From: Lentibacillus jeotgali
GTDB taxonomy: Bacteria > Bacillota > Bacilli > Bacillales > Amphibacillaceae
Reading direction: 5' to 3'
Assembly: GCF_000224785.1 (NCBI RefSeq)
Contig: NZ_AGAV01000005.1
Coordinates: 186,001 to 250,000, forward strand
Length of the DNA stretch: 64,000 nt
The first letter of the stretch is position 1; each line of letters starts with the position of its first letter. Of this stretch, positions 50,218 through 58,609 are shown one piece after another. The position numbers were made by a program, and so were the translations under genes. Below the pieces are notes generated by a model that saw only the letters and a list, made by a program, of their open reading frames with translations, was not told the origin of the DNA and did no database searches.

Positions 50218-50333
50218 TCTGGCAGCAATAGCGGAGAGGACACACCTGTTCCCATGCCGAACACAAAAGTTAAGCTCTCCAGCGCCGATGGTAGTTGGGG
50301 TTTAACCCCTGCAAGAGTAGGACGCCGCCAGGC
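50218..50333 (+). rRNA. rrf: 5S ribosomal RNA
   Basis: GTCTGGCAGCAATAGCGG at the 5' end pairs with the 3' CGCCGCCAGGC. The conserved CCGAACACAAAAGTTAAGCT and AGAGTAGGACGCCGCC are present. About 116 nt. Confidence 0.96.
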
Positions 50334-50483
50334 ATTTTCCATTCCACAGTAGCTGGTCGTGAGCAGCCCTGAACCGGCTGCCACGTGCGGACCTGCGAGG
50401 AGTGAGGCTACTCCGAATAATCTTGCAACATGACGAGCACAATTATATTAGGCTATACTGCAATGATATTCATTTTGGATTAT

Positions 50484-50558
50484 TCCACAGTAGCTCAGTG
50501 GTAGAGCTATCGGCTGTTAACCGATCGGTCGCAGGTTCGAATCCTGCCTGTGGAGCCA
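50484..50558 (+). tRNA. tRNA-Asn (GTT)
   Basis: Cloverleaf with anticodon GTT at 50516-50518; T-arm GGTTCGAATCC; CCA encoded. First tRNA of a 14-gene array in the B. subtilis trnD order. Confidence 0.97.
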
Positions 50559-50559
50559 T

Positions 50560-50652
50560 GGAGAGCTGTCCGAGTTGGTCGAAGGAGCACGATTGGAAAT
50601 CGTGTAGGCCGCTATCGCGGTCTCGAGGGTTCGAATCCCTCGCTCTCCGCCA
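50560..50652 (+). tRNA. tRNA-Ser (GGA)
   Basis: 93 nt with a long variable arm; anticodon stem CACGA/TCGTG, anticodon GGA at 50595-50597; CCA encoded. Starts one base after tRNA-Asn. Confidence 0.97.
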
Positions 50653-50670
50653 CTTATGTAATAAATAATT

Positions 50671-50745
50671 GGCCCGTTGGTCAAGAGGTTAAGACACCGC
50701 CCTTTCACGGCGGTAACACGGGTTCGAATCCCGTACGGGTCACCA
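50671..50745 (+). tRNA. tRNA-Glu (TTC)
   Basis: Acceptor GGCCCGT/ACGGGTC, anticodon TTC in stem CCGCC/GGCGG, CCA encoded. Confidence 0.97.
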
Positions 50746-50795
50746 TACTTACTTATTTTTAGGAAGATCAATATTTGGACATATACTGTACATTT

Positions 50796-50871
50796 GGAGG
50801 ATTAGCTCAGCTGGGAGAGCACCTGCCTTACAAGCAGGGGGTCGCAGGTTCGAGCCCTGCATCCTCCACCA
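50796..50871 (+). tRNA. tRNA-Val (TAC)
   Basis: Acceptor GGAGGAT/ATCCTCC, anticodon loop CTTACAA with TAC, CCA encoded. Confidence 0.97.
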
Positions 50872-50874
50872 TAT

Positions 50875-50951
<77 letters not shown>

Positions 50952-50956
50952 AAAAA

Positions 50957-51033
50957 GGTCCGGTAGTTCAGTTGGTTAGAATGCCTGCCTGTCACGCAGG
51001 AGGTCGCGGGTTCGAGTCCCGTCCGGACCGCCA
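50957..51033 (+). tRNA. tRNA-Asp (GTC)
   Basis: Acceptor GGTCCGG/CCGGACC, anticodon GTC in stem CTGCC/GCAGG region, discriminator G, CCA encoded. Confidence 0.97.
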
Positions 51034-51063
51034 TTTTAACAGAATTAAGTCATACATATTGTC

Positions 51064-51139
<76 letters not shown>

Positions 51140-51157
51140 TTTTGAATCAGTTCTTAC

Positions 51158-51242
51158 GGAGGGGTAGCGAAGTGGCTAAACGCGGCGGACTGTAAATCCG
51201 CTCCCTCAGGGTTCGGGAGTTCGAATCTCTCCCCCTCCACCA
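51158..51242 (+). tRNA. tRNA-Tyr (GTA)
   Basis: 85 nt with a class II variable arm (CCCTCAGGGTTCGG), anticodon GTA, CCA encoded. The tRNA-Thr found between Phe and Tyr in B. subtilis trnD is absent. Confidence 0.97.
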
Positions 51243-51252
51243 TATATTTAAT

Positions 51253-51326
51253 AGGGGTATAGTTTAATGGCAAAACGAAGGTCTCCAAAACCTTTGATGT
51301 GGGTTCGATTCCTACTACCCCTGCCA
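51253..51326 (+). tRNA. tRNA-Trp (CCA)
   Basis: Acceptor AGGGGTA/TACCCCT, anticodon CCA in loop CTCCAAA, CCA tail encoded. Confidence 0.97.
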
Positions 51327-51338
51327 TAATATTATTAT

Positions 51339-51415
51339 GGCGGTCGTGGCGAAGTGGTTAACGCACCGGATTGTGGCTCCGGCACTCGTGGGTTCGATCC
51401 CCACCGGTCGCCCCA
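51339..51415 (+). tRNA. tRNA-His (GTG)
   Basis: 77 nt including the extra 5' G (position -1) opposite C; anticodon GTG in loop TTGTGGC; CCA encoded. Confidence 0.96.
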
Positions 51416-51435
51416 TATCATTATTTAAATGTTAT

Positions 51436-51510
51436 TGGGCTATAGCCAAGCGGTAAGGCATCGGGTTTTGATCCCGTGATTCGCTGGTTCGAATCCAGCT
51501 AGCCCAGCCA
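51436..51510 (+). tRNA. tRNA-Gln (TTG)
   Basis: Acceptor TGGGCTA/TAGCCCA, anticodon TTG in loop TTTTGAT, CCA encoded. Confidence 0.97.
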
Positions 51511-51516
51511 TTACAC

Positions 51517-51588
51517 GCGGAAGTAGTTCAGTGGTAGAACACCACCTTGCCAAGGTGGGGGTCGCGGGTTCGAATCCCGTCTTCCGCT
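51517..51588 (+). tRNA. tRNA-Gly (GCC), CCA not encoded
   Basis: Acceptor GCGGAAG/CTTCCGC, anticodon GCC in loop TTGCCAA. The discriminator T (51588) is followed by CTC rather than CCA, so the tail must be added after transcription. Confidence 0.96.
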
Positions 51589-51606
51589 CTTTTATTTTCC
51601 ATATTT

Positions 51607-51680
<74 letters not shown>

Positions 51681-51693
51681 TGATAACGACTAT

Positions 51694-51775
51694 GCCTGAG
51701 TGGTGGAATTGGCAGACACGCAGCACTCAAAATGCTGTGCCTACGGGCGTGTGGGTTCGAATCCCACCTCAGGTA
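51694..51775 (+). tRNA. tRNA-Leu (CAA), CCA not encoded
   Basis: Class II tRNA; anticodon stem CAGCA/TGCTG with loop CTCAAAA (CAA); variable arm TGCCTACGGGCG. The 3' end reads CTCAGGTATCT, so CCA is not encoded. It is the last tRNA and is followed by remains of an integrated element; no duplicated tRNA 3' end (attR) was found within the window. Confidence 0.96.
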
Positions 51776-51811
51776 TCTCTAGGATAAATTGAGTTACGAT
51801 AAAAAATAAAA

Positions 51812-51859
51812 TATACACCTGCGAACACCGATATAAAGGCTTTTGCAGGTGTTTTTATT
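51812..51859 (+). terminator. Terminator of the rRNA-tRNA operon
   Basis: ACACCTGC (about 51815) pairs with GCAGGTGT (51845-51852), followed by TTTTATTATG. About 40 bp after tRNA-Leu. Confidence 0.8.
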
Positions 51860-51912
51860 ATGATTAAGAAAACGGCACGAAACGATACTTTTTATTTTGT
51901 TTTACACATTTT

Positions 51913-52918
51913 TTACACAAGCCTCTCAAAAGTATCAATTGTGATCCGTTCATCTTTTTCCCGCCTTTCTTCCATGAGGTGAGAATAAGTTTTCCACGTG
52001 GTTCCGATATCCTCATGTCCTAAGCGTTCACTTACATAGTTCATTGATGCTTTTTTGTACTGCAATATATTCGCGTGAGTGTGACGCAGTCCGTGTACCA
52101 TAATCTGATTAATATTCAATGTGTCAGCAGCTTGTTTCAATACATTATTAGCAGCAGAATTGCTGACCACTTCATATTTTGATGCTTGGCTGTAAAATAC
52201 AAGCCGATTCAGATTATCGGGCATCTGCATAAACAGCTTTTTAAATTCAACCATTGTTTTTGGATTAATCGAAATCACACGGACAGACTGTTCATTTTTT
52301 GTTTCACCGAATCCACTTTTTAAATATCTCCAAGTTCTATCTACACTGATGACATTTTGCTCAAAGTCAAAGTCCTTTCCTGTTAATCCCACAAGTTCAC
52401 CAAAATGCAGACCACTTACAATACCGAGTAACAACAAATAATACGTCAATCCATTTTCAAGATTGGACATTAAATACTGGATTAATTTTTCGCTTTCTGC
52501 ATAGTTCAGATGTTTTCGCATGGTTTTTTAGCAGGGGTTGTCCATGTACATATTAACCTACTGAACAGTCTCTTTTGCTTTATTTGCACCAAAATCGTTT
52601 ATAAATCGCTGGTAATCCTGCCGAGTGATATTTTGTATTGGATCTCTTCCAAAATGATTTTTGACTGCTTTTAAGCTGTACTGATATTGCTTCATAGTAG
52701 CATCTGATATTTTTGTTTTGTATAGGGAAATCCACTGTTCAAAATACTCATCGATTGGTAATTCTTTCATAACAACAGCCTTACCCTTATTTAACTTGTC
52801 TTCAACCTCAGCAGCTGCGACTTGTGCTTCTTTTTTTGTGCGGAAACCGGATTTTCTGATTGGTTTTTCTTTGTTGCTTATTGTAATTGCCATGTTTTGC
52901 CGCGTTTTTGAAAGCTGA
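51913..52918 (-). pseudogene. Tyrosine recombinase (phage/ICE-type integrase), disrupted
   Basis: The N-terminal part (52893-52558) has the arm-binding and SAM-like domain (SGFRTKKEAQVAAAEVEDKL; IDEYFEQWISLYKTKISDATM) and stops after KAKETVQ. The catalytic part resumes at about 52521 in another frame (MRKHLNYAESEKLIQYL). About 20 residues between the domains are missing. Just upstream of 52893, KRGKTWQ appears in a third frame, the usual integrase start. In the catalytic domain HGLRHTHAN and the Tyr in TWKTYSHLMEER remain, but the first catalytic Arg position reads SGLHFGEL (His for Arg). It lies directly beside tRNA-Leu, the likely original att site. Confidence 0.9.
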
Positions 52919-52920
52919 CC

Positions 52921-53124
52921 ATGAATGCATTTACACCATTAATTGACCTTCTCCAATCGCTTGCCTATCCGGTATCGTTATTCGTGGTTATAGGCGGCGC
53001 TATTTTCGTCATGATTGGCAACAAAGAAAAAGGATTCAATGCCGCACTTGGCTACATGCTTGTGGTTATTGCGCTAATAATATTAGATGTGTTGGTTGAT
53101 GCTCTGGGGAGTGTTGTATCATGA
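52921..53124 (+). CDS. Small two-helix membrane protein of the integrated element
   Basis: 67 residues with two hydrophobic segments (PVSLFVVIGGAIFVMIG and ALGYMLVVIALIILDVLV) around a short charged loop NKEKGFN. The size and pattern resemble VirB2/TrbC-like or other small membrane proteins in conjugative elements, though no strong family match is recognised. Its RBS is poor, and its stop overlaps the next start (ATGA at 53121), which suggests translational coupling in a former operon. Being adjacent to a dead integrase, it may be a leftover. Confidence 0.5.
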   Translation: MNAFTPLIDLLQSLAYPVSLFVVIGGAIFVMIGNKEKGFNAALGYMLVVIALIILDVLVDALGSVVS

Positions 53125-53305
53125 TGGACGCTCCCGCAAGAGTACTAATTGCCGCTAATTAGTCGCTGACTATATCAGTGATCTGCCGATTATGCTTGGG
53201 GTTTCAGTTGGTGTGTATGCATTGTTGTAGAGGATAAGCTGTAAGTTGGCCAATTTAGGGGTGCTGGGTGTGTTTTTGTATGGTGCGGTTGTTATAGCTT
53301 TATAA
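53121..53305 (+). pseudogene. Small membrane protein, disrupted
   Basis: The frame from ATG 53121 encodes MMDAPARVLIAAN and stops at 53162. A second frame continues VADYISDLPIMLGVSVGVYALL, is broken by TAG at 53228, and carries on KLANLGVLGVFLYGAVVIAL to TAA at 53305. Together these make a protein of about 60 residues with two membrane helices. One frameshift and one stop show decay. Confidence 0.6.
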
Positions 53306-53396
53306 AAAAATAACAATAATTTATAAATAAGGGTTGCATGTCATGTCATTACATTATATATTATAAGTAACAAATCGCAGAGAGGAATGAAAACAA

Positions 53397-53570
53397 ATGG
53401 ATGAAGAAAACCAAACAGCAACTTTCCAAATAAGATTGAAACCGCAGTTGAAAGAGGAGTTTAATCGAATAGCGAAAAAGAACGGGGATACACAAACAGA
53501 ATTAATCAGAAAATGGATTGACGAGTACATTAAAAATGATGATGAAAAAGGGAGAGGATTAAATGATTAA
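53397..53570 (+). CDS. RHH/CopG-type small DNA-binding protein
   Basis: 57 residues, not reported by simple ORF calling because of its length. ATFQIRLKPQLKEEFNRIAK, then NGDTQTELIRKWIDEYIKN, is a clear ribbon-helix-helix. RBS AGAGGAA lies about 10 nt before the ATG. Its stop overlaps the next start by 8 nt (ATGATTAA), so the two genes are translationally coupled. It probably represses its own operon with the Ltp-like gene. Confidence 0.8.
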   Translation: MDEENQTATFQIRLKPQLKEEFNRIAKKNGDTQTELIRKWIDEYIKNDDEKGRGLND

Positions 53571-54120
53571 AAAAGTGTTAAAATTTGTGGGTTACGGGTT
53601 TTTGGGATTGATCGCACTAGGGATTGTTGTAAGTATTTTTTCTGACGGTGAGGTGGAACAGCAAGCGGTCAAGGATGTGGAAGCAACAGAAGAAACAGAA
53701 CCAACAACTGAACCAGAAACCACAGAACCAACTGAAAATGAAAATAAAGAAAAACCGACAGAGAGCAAAGAGGAACCAACCGAAGTAGAACAAAACGATA
53801 AAGCAAATGAAGTTGAGGAAGAACCAAGTATGACCGTTTCGCAACAAAACGCAGTTGGCTCAGCTGAAACTTATATTCAAACTATGGCGTTTTCAAAATC
53901 GGGTTTAATCGAACAATTAAAATTTGATGGTTATCCAGAAGAAGATGCGAAATTCGCCGTTGAAAACATTGAAGTAAATTGGAAAAAGCAGGCGGTGAAA
54001 TCTGCTAAAACTTATTTGGACACTATGTCATTTTCACGACAAGGGCTGATTGACCAACTAAAATTTGATGGTTATTCAAAAGAACATGCAAATCATGCTG
54101 CCGACCAAGTTGGATTCTAA
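53563..54120 (+). CDS. Ltp-like membrane-anchored protein with two PF07553-type repeats
   Basis: 185 residues: one N-terminal membrane helix (residues about 9-27), then a Glu/Thr/Pro-rich linker (about 35-92) and two C-terminal repeats of about 48 residues. The repeats read SAETYIQTMAFSKSGLIEQL and SAKTYLDTMSFSRQGLIDQL at their starts, each followed by KFDGYxxExA. Such repeats define the host-cell surface-exposed lipoprotein family, which includes Ltp of Streptococcus phage TP-J34, a superinfection-exclusion protein that blocks DNA injection. Here no lipobox Cys follows the helix, so the anchor is a helix and not a lipid. A role against phages is inferred from family and location. Confidence 0.82.
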   Translation: MIKKVLKFVGYGFLGLIALGIVVSIFSDGEVEQQAVKDVEATEETEPTTEPETTEPTENENKEKPTESKEEPTEVEQNDKANEVEEEPSMTVSQQNAVGSAETYIQTMAFSKSGLIEQLKFDGYPEEDAKFAVENIEVNWKKQAVKSAKTYLDTMSFSRQGLIDQLKFDGYSKEHANHAADQVGF

Positions 54121-54356
54121 TTGAGTAAGAAGGGGGGTACAGTTAATACTATTCCTATTGAATATGTGAGACAGGGTAATGAAATCCTGTCTTTTTTTAT
54201 ATGGCTTAAATTAAGGCCCTATAATGTTGACTATTAAATATTTGTTAGCTATCCATACTATACACACATGTAAAACACATAGTCTTTTAAACTTGAATAT
54301 TTTAAACAATGGAGATGCTTTTTTGATAATCCAAGTTCTTTCTTCTTGAACATAAA

Positions 54357-54386
54357 AAGACTCCCTTTATTAACAAGGGAGTCGTT
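54357..54386 (-). terminator. Terminator of ddh
   Basis: GACTCCCTT (54358-54366) pairs with AAGGGAGTC (54374-54382); on the minus strand it is followed by TTTTTATG. Confidence 0.85.
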
Positions 54387-54399
54387 GCCGCATTATTTT

Positions 54400-55386
54400 T
54401 TACAAATAATCTCTTCTTAATTCTTCCGCTGAACGTGGTGAAATATAGGCTGGGGCGACATCATAAACCGTTTTGGCACCAAATTGTTTTTCTTGGCTCA
54501 TGCGATGGGCAGCTCTTGCGTATGCGACTACTACGCTTGATGTGAATTCAGGGTTGCTGTCCAATGTAAGTGAGAACTCATAAAGCTGGTTGTTATTTTC
54601 ACCGGTTTTTCCGCTTCGAATGACAAAACCGCCGTGTGGTGCCTTGGAATGGTCGCGTGCCAATTCCTCTTCAGAAATAAAGTTCACTTCGGTATTATAA
54701 TCCGCAAAATAGTTTGGCATTGTCTTGATTTCATTTTCGATTGCTGCCTTATCTGCACCATCTTCAGGAACGATATAGCAAACGCGACGATGCTTTTCGG
54801 AGGTTGTTAATTCCGGATTTTCACCCTTGCGTACTTTTCCAATTGCATCCTCAGATGGGATCGTGTATTGTACGCCACCTTTTACACCTTCGACTCTTCT
54901 TACGGCATCAGAGTGTCCTTGGCTCAGACCTTTACCCCAGAATGAATAGTTTTCGCCATTTGGTAAAACCGCTTCGGCCATTACACGGTTGAGGGAGAAA
55001 AAGCCCGGATCCCATCCTGTTGAGATAATGGTTGTCGTATTGTTTTTCACCGCAACTTCATTGACCGATTGGTAAAATTCCGGAATTTTTGCATGTGTAT
55101 CATAACTGTCCACAGTATTGAACATACTTGCAAAGTGCGGGGTTTGTTCTGGCAAATCTGTTGCCGATCCACCGCAGAGCAGCATGACATCGATTTTATC
55201 CTGATAATCACTTGCATTGTCAATATGTACAGCCTCTACACCAGCGTCGTCAAGCTTAAGTGTTTGTGGATCTCTTCTCGTGAAAACGGCAACTAATTCC
55301 ATGTCATCAGTTGCTTTAATAGCTTCTACTGCACCTTTACCAAGGTTGCCATAACCGACAATTCCCAATTTAATTTTGTTGCTCAT
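54400..55386 (-). CDS. ddh: meso-Diaminopimelate D-dehydrogenase
   Basis: 328 residues, the usual length. NADP motif IGIVGYGNLGKGA-type at residues 5-18, then MLLCGGSATDLPEQTP, the family hallmark TVDSYDTHAKIPEF, STGWDPGFFSLNR and SFWGKGLSQGHSDAVRR that bind meso-DAP. The enzyme reductively aminates tetrahydrodipicolinate in one step to meso-DAP, bypassing the acylated route to DAP and lysine. Ddh is patchy in Bacillaceae. It stands alone with its own terminator and a minus-strand promoter (-10 TATAAT at about 55452-55457). Confidence 0.95.
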   Translation of the reverse strand: MSNKIKLGIVGYGNLGKGAVEAIKATDDMELVAVFTRRDPQTLKLDDAGVEAVHIDNASDYQDKIDVMLLCGGSATDLPEQTPHFASMFNTVDSYDTHAKIPEFYQSVNEVAVKNNTTTIISTGWDPGFFSLNRVMAEAVLPNGENYSFWGKGLSQGHSDAVRRVEGVKGGVQYTIPSEDAIGKVRKGENPELTTSEKHRRVCYIVPEDGADKAAIENEIKTMPNYFADYNTEVNFISEEELARDHSKAPHGGFVIRSGKTGENNNQLYEFSLTLDSNPEFTSSVVVAYARAAHRMSQEKQFGAKTVYDVAPAYISPRSAEELRRDYL

Positions 55387-55504
55387 ATGTATCTCTCCTT
55401 TTTTAAAAATGACTTCCTTAGAAATAATGGTTCATCAAGGTGTCCCTTATTATAAATGAATTCGACGTCTATTGAAAATATTTAATTTAGCATTGTATGT
55501 GTAT

Positions 55505-55546
55505 TTGTGACATTATGAAACATAATATTCGGCATTATGTTAAAAT
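55505..55546 (+). promoter_or_regulatory. Operator-like repeats and extended -10 upstream of the ketosynthase operon
   Basis: ACATTATG (55510), AACATAAT (55519-55526) and ATTATGTT (55534-55541) are copies of one half-site, the last two forming an inverted repeat with 7 bp between. They abut TGTTAAAAT, an extended -10. A dedicated repressor is likely; none is encoded alongside. Confidence 0.5.
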
Positions 55547-55605
55547 ACAGGGTATGAAAAGAGTTACTGTACATATAAAAATGCCTTCTGAAAGGGGGAT
55601 TTCCT

Positions 55606-56835
55606 GTGAAACGCAGAGTTGTTGTAACAGGACAAGGCGTTGTATCGCCACTAGGAAATGACGTCACTACCTTTTGGGATAACATTCAAAAGGGCGAATC
55701 GGGGATTAAGCTGCTGGAATCAGAAGAGTTTGCGGATATCAACACAAAAATCGCCGGTTATATTGATGATTTTCCAGCTGAAAAGTACCTTGAAGCAAAA
55801 GAAATAAAACGATATGACCTGTTTACGCAATATGGGTATGCTGCAGCGGTTCAGGCGCTAGAACAGTCCCAAATCAACCTGGAAACACTGGACGTGGATC
55901 GTGCCGGTGTTTATATTGGGTCCGGAACCGGGGGTCTGCAAACACTGTTAAACAATCATGAAACGATGCTTGAAAAAGGAACGAGACGTGTGTCACCGTT
56001 TCTGGTTCCGACGATGATTAATAATATGGCTGCCGGTTTAACAGCAATCAAGACCGGTTTTCGCGGGCCAAGTTTTGCTGCTGTGTCTGCGTGTGCTACA
56101 AGCAATCATGCGATTGGGGAGGCCTATTTAAATATTGCTCATGGCTATTCAGATGCTATTTTAGCCGGCGGGGCAGAGGCAACAATCACACCGCTTTATT
56201 TTGCGGGTTTTTCAAAAATGCGTGCCATGTCAACAAAAAATGACGCACCTGAAGCAGCATCGCGGCCATTCAATCAGAACCGGGACGGGTTTGTCATGTC
56301 AGAGGGTGCCGGCGTCTTATTTCTGGAAGCATACGAACATGCGAGGATGCGCGGCGCACCGATACTTGGTGAGATTGTCGGCTATGGCAGTACAACAGAT
56401 GCCTATCATATAACGGAGCCGGATAACCATGGTGCCGCAAAAGCAATAAAACTGGCGTTAGAACGAGCGGAAGTTAAGCCGGAAGACGTGGATTACATTA
56501 ATGCTCATGGGACGAGCACACCATCAGGTGATATTTCCGAAACAAAAGCAATTAAAGACGTATTCGGCGAACAGGCCTATCATCTCAAAGTCAGTTCGAC
56601 CAAATCCATGACAGGTCATATGTTTGGTGCAGCAGGCGGTGCGGAAGCTATTGTGGTACTAAATAGTATGAGAGAAAATATGTTCCCGCCGACAATCAAT
56701 CTGGATAATCCGGATCAGGAATGTGATCTGGATTATGTGGCCAATGAAGCCACAGAGGGCAATATCAATCTCGCTTTATCTAACGGCTTTGGATTCGGCG
56801 GCCATAATGCTGTACTTGCCTTTAAAAAAGTTTAA
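55606..56835 (+). CDS. fabF: Beta-ketoacyl-ACP synthase II (FabF-like)
   Basis: 409 residues from GTG (RBS AAGGGGG). The decarboxylating condensing-enzyme triad is complete: Cys in SACATSNH (about 164), His in HGTSTPSGD (about 301) and His in TGHMFGAAG (about 337); GFGFGGHN ends the fold. It would elongate an acyl-ACP with malonyl-ACP. It sits in an operon with a CoA ligase and a thioesterase rather than with fabH, so it is probably a second, specialised FabF paralogue. The housekeeping role cannot be excluded. Confidence 0.9.
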   Translation: MKRRVVVTGQGVVSPLGNDVTTFWDNIQKGESGIKLLESEEFADINTKIAGYIDDFPAEKYLEAKEIKRYDLFTQYGYAAAVQALEQSQINLETLDVDRAGVYIGSGTGGLQTLLNNHETMLEKGTRRVSPFLVPTMINNMAAGLTAIKTGFRGPSFAAVSACATSNHAIGEAYLNIAHGYSDAILAGGAEATITPLYFAGFSKMRAMSTKNDAPEAASRPFNQNRDGFVMSEGAGVLFLEAYEHARMRGAPILGEIVGYGSTTDAYHITEPDNHGAAKAIKLALERAEVKPEDVDYINAHGTSTPSGDISETKAIKDVFGEQAYHLKVSSTKSMTGHMFGAAGGAEAIVVLNSMRENMFPPTINLDNPDQECDLDYVANEATEGNINLALSNGFGFGGHNAVLAFKKV

Positions 56836-56858
56836 AAAATCGATAGGGAGGAGAAACC

Positions 56859-58592
56859 ATGTCTGCGAATCAAACAACGTTAAATCAAACTGTATCGAAA
56901 AGGCGTGAAGTACTGGAAGCCCGTTTTCCAGTGTGGCCACGTGATACGGTTGCCGGTCATTTCTCGAAAGCATGCCACCAATATCAAGACAGATCGTATA
57001 TGTATATCAATGATGAAGCATTTACATACGGCGAAGTCTGGGATCGAGCGGTTCAATATGCCAGGGCATTCATAAAACTCGGGGTGAAGCGGAGGGATCA
57101 TATTGCTGTTTTAATGGATAATGATGCCGCTTATCCATCATTAATGATCGCGACTTCCATCGTCGGAGCCGTTTTTATCCCAATCAATGCGATGCTCGCC
57201 AAGGATGAACTCGAATATATCATTTCTCAGTCGGATTCAAAATTTCTGATTTTACATCAGACGGTAAAAGACAAGCAACATGGACAAGCAGTCGCCGAAT
57301 TACTGGATGATGACGATTTTCAGACACACAGCCAATTAGAGAAGGTTATCTGCCTCCTAATTGGGGACGAGGAACCGGTTGATGACCGTTTTCTGACATG
57401 GGATGCGTTTCTGGAAGGGGCAGATATTGTTTCCAGGGGAGAAATGGATGAAAGATGGCGTGTATCGCGTTATCCCGATGAAGTGGCCATTATTATGTAC
57501 ACTTCCGGTTCAACAGGTAGTCCAAAAGGTGTGATGCTCACTGATGATATGCTCCTCCGCTGCGGGTACGGCACATGTATGAGCAGGGCGATTGAAGATG
57601 GCCGTGTTACGTTTGCGCCGCTCCCATTCTATCACTGCTTTGCGATCATAGAAGCGATTTTTGCCATGTCATTTGTCGGCGGTTCGTTCATATCTGTACT
57701 TGGCGCATCGCCGCTCCTGTCACTGCAATTAATGGAGAAATATAAAGCAAATGATTATCTTTGTGTTCCGTCTACCCTTGTTGCGTTATTGAATCATCCG
57801 CGTTTTTCTGAATTTGATTTATCCAGTCTGTTTGCCATGTGGTGTGGTGCTGCCCCGGCTCCTGTGCCTGTATGGGAAAAGGCGATCGATGTGCTGGGTC
57901 TGACCGAAGCGATTACAGGCTATGGGCAGACAGAGGTAGCCTCATCAGGTGTTACAACGGAGATTGGTGATCCGCTGGAACGTATTTCTTCCAGGGTTGG
58001 CCGTCCTAAACTTGGCGGTGTCAGCGGTCTGCCAGAATTCGATGGCAGTGCTGTTGAATATAAGACGATAGACGTTAATTCAGGCGAAACACTGCCGGAA
58101 GGTTCCGTGGGTGAATTGGCCGTAAGGGGCGTCACGGTTTCCCATGGCTATTACAATAAACCGGAAGAAACAGCAGAAGTTATTGATAAAGATGGCTGGC
58201 TGCGGACAGGGGATGTTGGAAAGATTGATGATAATGGTTACATTCAGCTTCTTGGCAGAAGTAAAGAAATGTATAAGGTGTCCGGTGAACTGGTTTCGCC
58301 GCGCGAGGTGGAAGTTGTCATCTCCCAGCACCCGGCAGTCAATCAAGTGAATATCGTCGGTGTACCGGATAAGTTAACAACCGAAACAGGTGCTGCCTTT
58401 ATTGAGCTGAAACAGGGTGAATTGTGCACCCGGAGAGATATTATTGACTGGTGTACATCCCGGGTTGCCCGTTTTAAAATCCCGCGTCATGTCTGGTTTG
58501 TCGAAGCTACCGAATGGCCAATGACGAGCACCGGGAAAGTGCAGAAATTCCGTTTGCAGGAAAAAGCAGCAGAGAAACTTTCCGGAAAATGA
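56859..58592 (+). CDS. AMP-forming acyl-CoA/acyl-ACP ligase
   Basis: 577 residues of the ANL superfamily: A3 IIMYTSGSTGSPKGVML (about 206), A5 GYGQTEVAS (about 352), A7 WLRTGDVGKIDDNGYIQLLGRSKEM (about 447, landmark) and the catalytic Lys in TSTGKVQKF (about 554). It starts 23 bp after fabF and ends 17 bp before the thioesterase, so the three form one operon. It activates a carboxylic acid, perhaps to load or recycle the product of the ketosynthase. Specificity unknown. Confidence 0.88.
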   Translation: MSANQTTLNQTVSKRREVLEARFPVWPRDTVAGHFSKACHQYQDRSYMYINDEAFTYGEVWDRAVQYARAFIKLGVKRRDHIAVLMDNDAAYPSLMIATSIVGAVFIPINAMLAKDELEYIISQSDSKFLILHQTVKDKQHGQAVAELLDDDDFQTHSQLEKVICLLIGDEEPVDDRFLTWDAFLEGADIVSRGEMDERWRVSRYPDEVAIIMYTSGSTGSPKGVMLTDDMLLRCGYGTCMSRAIEDGRVTFAPLPFYHCFAIIEAIFAMSFVGGSFISVLGASPLLSLQLMEKYKANDYLCVPSTLVALLNHPRFSEFDLSSLFAMWCGAAPAPVPVWEKAIDVLGLTEAITGYGQTEVASSGVTTEIGDPLERISSRVGRPKLGGVSGLPEFDGSAVEYKTIDVNSGETLPEGSVGELAVRGVTVSHGYYNKPEETAEVIDKDGWLRTGDVGKIDDNGYIQLLGRSKEMYKVSGELVSPREVEVVISQHPAVNQVNIVGVPDKLTTETGAAFIELKQGELCTRRDIIDWCTSRVARFKIPRHVWFVEATEWPMTSTGKVQKFRLQEKAAEKLSGK

Positions 58593-58609
58593 TAGAAGGG
58601 GGAAATGAT

